Positions 49,817 to 52,555 of a stretch of 52,555 bases of DNA are shown here, piece after piece. The first letter of the stretch is position 1; each line of letters begins with the position of its first letter. This stretch comes from Lentisphaerota bacterium (GTDB lineage: Bacteria; Verrucomicrobiota; Kiritimatiellia; PWTM01): NCBI GenBank assembly GCA_016873715.1, contig VGWF01000011.1, positions 1 through 52,555 of the forward strand, given 5' to 3'. Below the pieces are notes generated by a model that had not been told where the DNA came from, made no database searches, and was given only the letters and a program-made list of their open reading frames with translations. A program made the translations under genes and the position numbers.

Positions 49817-51187
49817 TCACCGGAAGAACACAAGGTCTCCGCCCCCGGCGATGCGCTGCGCAAGCAGGACGGCCTCGCGGGCGTGGTAGTCGCCCCAGAG
49901 GCCCGACTCGCCGCACGGGATGCGCCGCCCTTCGGGGACGTGGTCCCATCCGTTCGGCCGGTGGTAGACGGCGTGCAGGATCAGCCCCTCGTGCGCGGGG
50001 GCCTCGGACAGGTACGGGGACCGCAGCAGCGTATCGAGAACCGTGAGCCCGGCCGCCATGTAGCGCGCGCCCGCGGCGCCCTCCCCGCGCGCGGCCAGCA
50101 CGCGCCCGAGCCGCATCAGCCCCTGCGCGGCGATCGCGGCGGCGGAACTGTCGAAGGGCTCGCCGTCGTTGAGCGGCTCGGACGCGCGCGCCCGCCAGTC
50201 GCCGAGCCCGGCGAGGGCCGGGGCGCCGGTGTCCCACGGCGGGATGCCGTCCGCCGCGGTGTTCGCGATGTAGAAGTCCGCCGTCGCGCGCGCGGCGCGC
50301 AGAGCCATCGCGTCGACCGCCGCGGCCCCGCCGCAGGGCTCGAGTTCGGCGGGGTCGAGCGTCGCCAGGAACTCCAGCTGCTCCGCAAAGCCCAGGATCA
50401 CCCACGCCAGCCCGCGCGTCCACGTGGTGAACGGCGACCAGCCCTGCTGCGTGCCGGGGCAGCGGTAGGACCCGTTGACGGGGTTGAACAGGCTCTCGTG
50501 GGCGACGCGGCCGGACACGTCGTACGCGTCGCGGCCGGCGCCGTGGTAGACGGCGAACTCCGCCGTCGCGCGCAGGTGGGCGACGAGGCGCACGAGGAGC
50601 GATTCGCGCCGGTCCTGCTCGCCGTGGAAGGCCGCGCCGAGACGGTGGGCCAGCGCCAGCGACCGCATCGAGCGGATCGTGTCGGCGAAGAGCGAGTGCG
50701 GCCCGTTGAACGAGTGGACGAACCCCGCGCCGCCGCCCAGGTCGGTCCAGCGGCGCGCCTGGACGCAGCCGGAGGCCTTCAGCGCGAGTTCGAGATGCCG
50801 CCGCTCCGCCGCGTCCTCCGGAATGCGGCCGGCGTTCATCATGCGCCACAGGGCGCCGTGGGTGCTGACGCAGTTGAAGCCGTGGTCGTGGACGCCGAAG
50901 TGCGTGACGTGGCCGTCCATCTGCGCGAACGTGCCGTCGCGGCCGAGGTCGAGGAACGCCGCGTCGCCGGTGGCCTCGAACTGCAGCAGCGCGGAGCCGT
51001 GCTGGAAGCCGCGCGTCCAGTCGGTCCAGCCGCGCGCGGTGTAGAGACCGCGCACGGTGAACACCGGCGCGCCGGCGGCGGGGTCGTACCGGCGGGCGAT
51101 GCGCAGGATCTTCTCCCCGGAGAGGCGCCAGAAGCGGCCGGCGGCGGCGGCGAGATCGGACGGCTTCAGGGATTCGCGGATCTTCAT
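49817..51187 (-). CDS. GH88/GH105-like unsaturated glycuronyl hydrolase
   Basis: 456 residues without signal peptide. An alpha/alpha six-barrel is suggested by repeating helical segments; WTDWTRGFQHGSALLQFEAT, NGPHSLFADTIRSMRSLALA, TTWTRGLAWVILGFAEQLEF, DSSAAAIAAQGLMRLGR and SGLWGDYHAREAVLLAQRI fit the GH88/GH105 pattern, where paired aspartates hydrate the double bond of unsaturated uronic acids released by polysaccharide lyases. The cytosolic location suggests it acts on imported oligosaccharides. It starts seven bases after the UroD-like stop and is followed by the cupin gene. Confidence 0.82.
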   Translation of the reverse strand: MKIRESLKPSDLAAAAGRFWRLSGEKILRIARRYDPAAGAPVFTVRGLYTARGWTDWTRGFQHGSALLQFEATGDAAFLDLGRDGTFAQMDGHVTHFGVHDHGFNCVSTHGALWRMMNAGRIPEDAAERRHLELALKASGCVQARRWTDLGGGAGFVHSFNGPHSLFADTIRSMRSLALAHRLGAAFHGEQDRRESLLVRLVAHLRATAEFAVYHGAGRDAYDVSGRVAHESLFNPVNGSYRCPGTQQGWSPFTTWTRGLAWVILGFAEQLEFLATLDPAELEPCGGAAAVDAMALRAARATADFYIANTAADGIPPWDTGAPALAGLGDWRARASEPLNDGEPFDSSAAAIAAQGLMRLGRVLAARGEGAAGARYMAAGLTVLDTLLRSPYLSEAPAHEGLILHAVYHRPNGWDHVPEGRRIPCGESGLWGDYHAREAVLLAQRIAGGGDLVFFR

Positions 51188-51194
51188 CGGTGTC

Positions 51195-52448
51195 TCAGGC
51201 TCCGGCCCGGTTGTACTCGACGACGGCGTCGAAGAGCGCCACGACGTTCTCCGGCGGCACGTCGGGCAGGATGTTGTGGACGGTGTTGAAGACGAAGCCG
51301 CCGCCGGGGGCGAGGATGGCCATCCGGTCGAGCACGTGGCGGCGGACCCCGGCGGGCGTCTCGCGGTTCAGCACGTGCCGGGTGTCGCAGCCGCCGCCCC
51401 AGAAGCAGATGTCGCGGCCGAACTCCCGCTTCAGCTCCGCGGGGTCCATGCCGCGGCAGTTGGTCTGCACGGGGTTGATCACGTCGTAGCCGGCCTCGAT
51501 CAGGGACGGCAGAAGCTCGCGGATGGATCCGCACGAGTGCAGGAACGTCCGCATGCGGCTGTGGCCGTGGACGAAGGCGCACAGCTTCGCGTGCCGCGGC
51601 AGGAACAGCGACCGGTAGAGGTCCGGGGGCATGAAGGGACCGCCGTCCATGCCGAGGTCGTCGCCGAAGCGGAGGATGTCACAGACGTCGCCGACGGCTC
51701 CGCAGACCTTCCCCAGCGCGGCGAGGTGGCGCTCCATGAGCGCGTCCAGCAGGGCTTCGACGCGCGCGGGGTCGAGGTAGAGGTCGGCGAGGAAATTGTC
51801 GATCCGCCGGAGAAACGTGCCCCACTCGAACAGGTTGCAGCCGCAGACGATCATCAGCGCCCGGTCGGTCCGGGCGCGCAGCGCGAGGGCGCGCTCGCGC
51901 AGCTGTGTCCAGAAGTCCGGCTCGCCGGCGCGGTCCCACGGGCTGTGGACGAGCGCCGCCCAGAGCACGCGGCCCATCGCGTCCGGCAGCGCGGCGCGCA
52001 GGTCGTCGGGGTAGCCGTCGACCCACGGAAAGCAGGTCTGGTCGAAGAAGGCGGCGCCCTGGGGCATGCGGGCGATCTCGACGCCGTCCGGCGCGCGGGC
52101 CGACCAGGACCCGTCGGGCTCGGCGACGGGGTGGAACCACGCCGGGTACTGCGCGGGCTGCCCGTCCCCCAGCGTCATGCCCCGCCAGCCGGCCCCGTCC
52201 GTGGTGAAGGCGCGGCCGACGTCCACGGCGTCGATGCGGAAACGGTCGAGGACGTCCTCCTCGGGCTGCGCGAGCTGCTGCACGACGTCGTAGACGCGGG
52301 TCGCGCCGCCGGCCATGCCGAGGTGCCGCTTGAGCCGGCCGTAGGCGATGGCGGAAATGCCGGAGCTGGGCGTCGCCCCGAGGTCGACCGGCACCCGGTC
52401 GGGCTCGCGGCGTTCGATCGCGGCGAGAACGCGTTCCCGGGACGTCAT
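51195..52448 (-). CDS. Uroporphyrinogen decarboxylase-like (URO-D fold) protein
   Basis: 417 residues. MTSRERVLAAIERREPDRVP is the typical opening of UroD-like/MtaA-like proteins; MRTFLHSCGSIRELLPSLIE, AGYDVINPVQTNCRGMDPAE and FVFNTVHNILPDVPPENVVA follow the barrel motifs. True HemE residues are not conserved in this group, which is common in PVC sugar clusters and may include methyltransferase- or C1-related enzymes. I do not call it heme biosynthesis. Its ATG overlaps the stop of the preceding gene (ATGA). Confidence 0.85.
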   Translation of the reverse strand: MTSRERVLAAIERREPDRVPVDLGATPSSGISAIAYGRLKRHLGMAGGATRVYDVVQQLAQPEEDVLDRFRIDAVDVGRAFTTDGAGWRGMTLGDGQPAQYPAWFHPVAEPDGSWSARAPDGVEIARMPQGAAFFDQTCFPWVDGYPDDLRAALPDAMGRVLWAALVHSPWDRAGEPDFWTQLRERALALRARTDRALMIVCGCNLFEWGTFLRRIDNFLADLYLDPARVEALLDALMERHLAALGKVCGAVGDVCDILRFGDDLGMDGGPFMPPDLYRSLFLPRHAKLCAFVHGHSRMRTFLHSCGSIRELLPSLIEAGYDVINPVQTNCRGMDPAELKREFGRDICFWGGGCDTRHVLNRETPAGVRRHVLDRMAILAPGGGFVFNTVHNILPDVPPENVVALFDAVVEYNRAGA

Positions 52449-52555
52449 GGCCGGCCCTTCGCCATGCCCGCGCGCAGCGCGGCCGGGTCGTCGGTCATGA
52501 TGCACGCGACGCCGAAGGACGCCAGGGCCAGGGCGCGGCGGGGACCGTTCACCCC
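52445..52555 (-). CDS. Glycerophosphodiester phosphodiesterase-like protein, C-terminal end (gene continues beyond window)
   Basis: Only 36 codons are in the window. VNGPRRALALASFGVACIMT, then DDPAALRAGM, matches the last strand and loop of GDPD-family TIM barrels (VNxxxxAxxLxxxGVDGIxTDxPxxL). The stop TGA overlaps the UroD-like ATG, so it heads this minus-strand operon. Too little is visible for a more precise call. Confidence 0.6.
   Translation of the reverse strand, partial: GVNGPRRALALASFGVACIMTDDPAALRAGMAKGRP

Noticed and set aside
51195-52448. HemE, uroporphyrinogen decarboxylase of heme synthesis
   Set aside because: The fold motifs match, but the substrate-binding HemE residues are not evident, there are no other heme genes, and it sits in a sugar cluster.

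Overview
The window is very GC-rich and densely coded. Its content suggests a heterotroph of the PVC superphylum (Kiritimatiellota, Lentisphaerota, Verrucomicrobiota or Planctomycetota). The evidence is many secreted polysaccharide-degrading or glycan-binding proteins (NPCBM, GH116, GH88, heparinase-like, LamG, DUF4832), paired Gfo/Idh/MocA oxidoreductases, a hydrazine-synthase-alpha-like multidomain cytochrome, a RAYT transposase with REP palindromes, a PEP-CTERM-like tail, and tandem GTTGGAT/GTTCGAT intergenic repeats. The phylum is an inference; there is no rRNA or other phylogenetic marker. I saw no tRNA, rRNA, CRISPR array or prophage.

Layout. 1-2.85 kb: end of an NPCBM protein, a two-palindrome locus, an MgtC/DUF4010 membrane protein, and a leaderless BrnT-like toxin with its antitoxin. 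2.97-10.3 kb: DUF4832 and PQQ-propeller proteins (ATGA-coupled), an ORF6N gene remnant, a frameshifted secreted lipoprotein, a LamG-SHOCT protein and a two-domain secreted protein. 9.3-18.2 kb (minus strand): a sugar operon running GH116 glycosidase, RbsA-like ATPase, RbsC-like permease, [REP cluster and sialidase remnant], sugar-binding lipoprotein, GyrI-like protein. 18.4-19.0 kb: back-to-back remnants of a GH4 glycosidase and an AraC regulator. 19.0-24.4 kb: a tightly overlapping operon of IclR regulator, F5/8C-propeller-cytochrome protein and Tat-secreted Gfo/Idh lipoprotein. 24.5-28.7 kb: a VapC remnant and the suf operon (DUF59, sufC, sufB, repeat block, sufD). 28.9-32.7 kb: a thioredoxin-like protein, then a 2-oxoacid dehydrogenase (fused E1 and E2). 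33.1-37.4 kb: an Mla/MCE-type lipid transport operon whose ATPase subunit has lost every catalytic motif, with a repeat-rich lipoprotein and an alpha/beta hydrolase. 37.4-42.1 kb: heparinase-like lyase, PEP-CTERM remnant, RdgB, O-methyltransferase (leaderless promoter), a second palindrome locus, YceI-like protein. 42.1-45.1 kb: a large TPR - degenerate deacetylase - beta-barrel protein resembling a PgaA/PgaB fusion. 45.2-52.6 kb (minus strand): a probable uronate/sugar catabolic cluster (GDPD end, UroD-like, GH88-like, cupin, RAYT, Gfo/Idh, SDR, MFS).

Most plausible new biology: the ATPase-dead Mla-type operon, the PgaA/PgaB-like fusion, the IclR-controlled cytochrome/oxidoreductase operon, and a mobile-repeat ecology in which several palindrome families co-occur at the same loci and lie near truncated genes.
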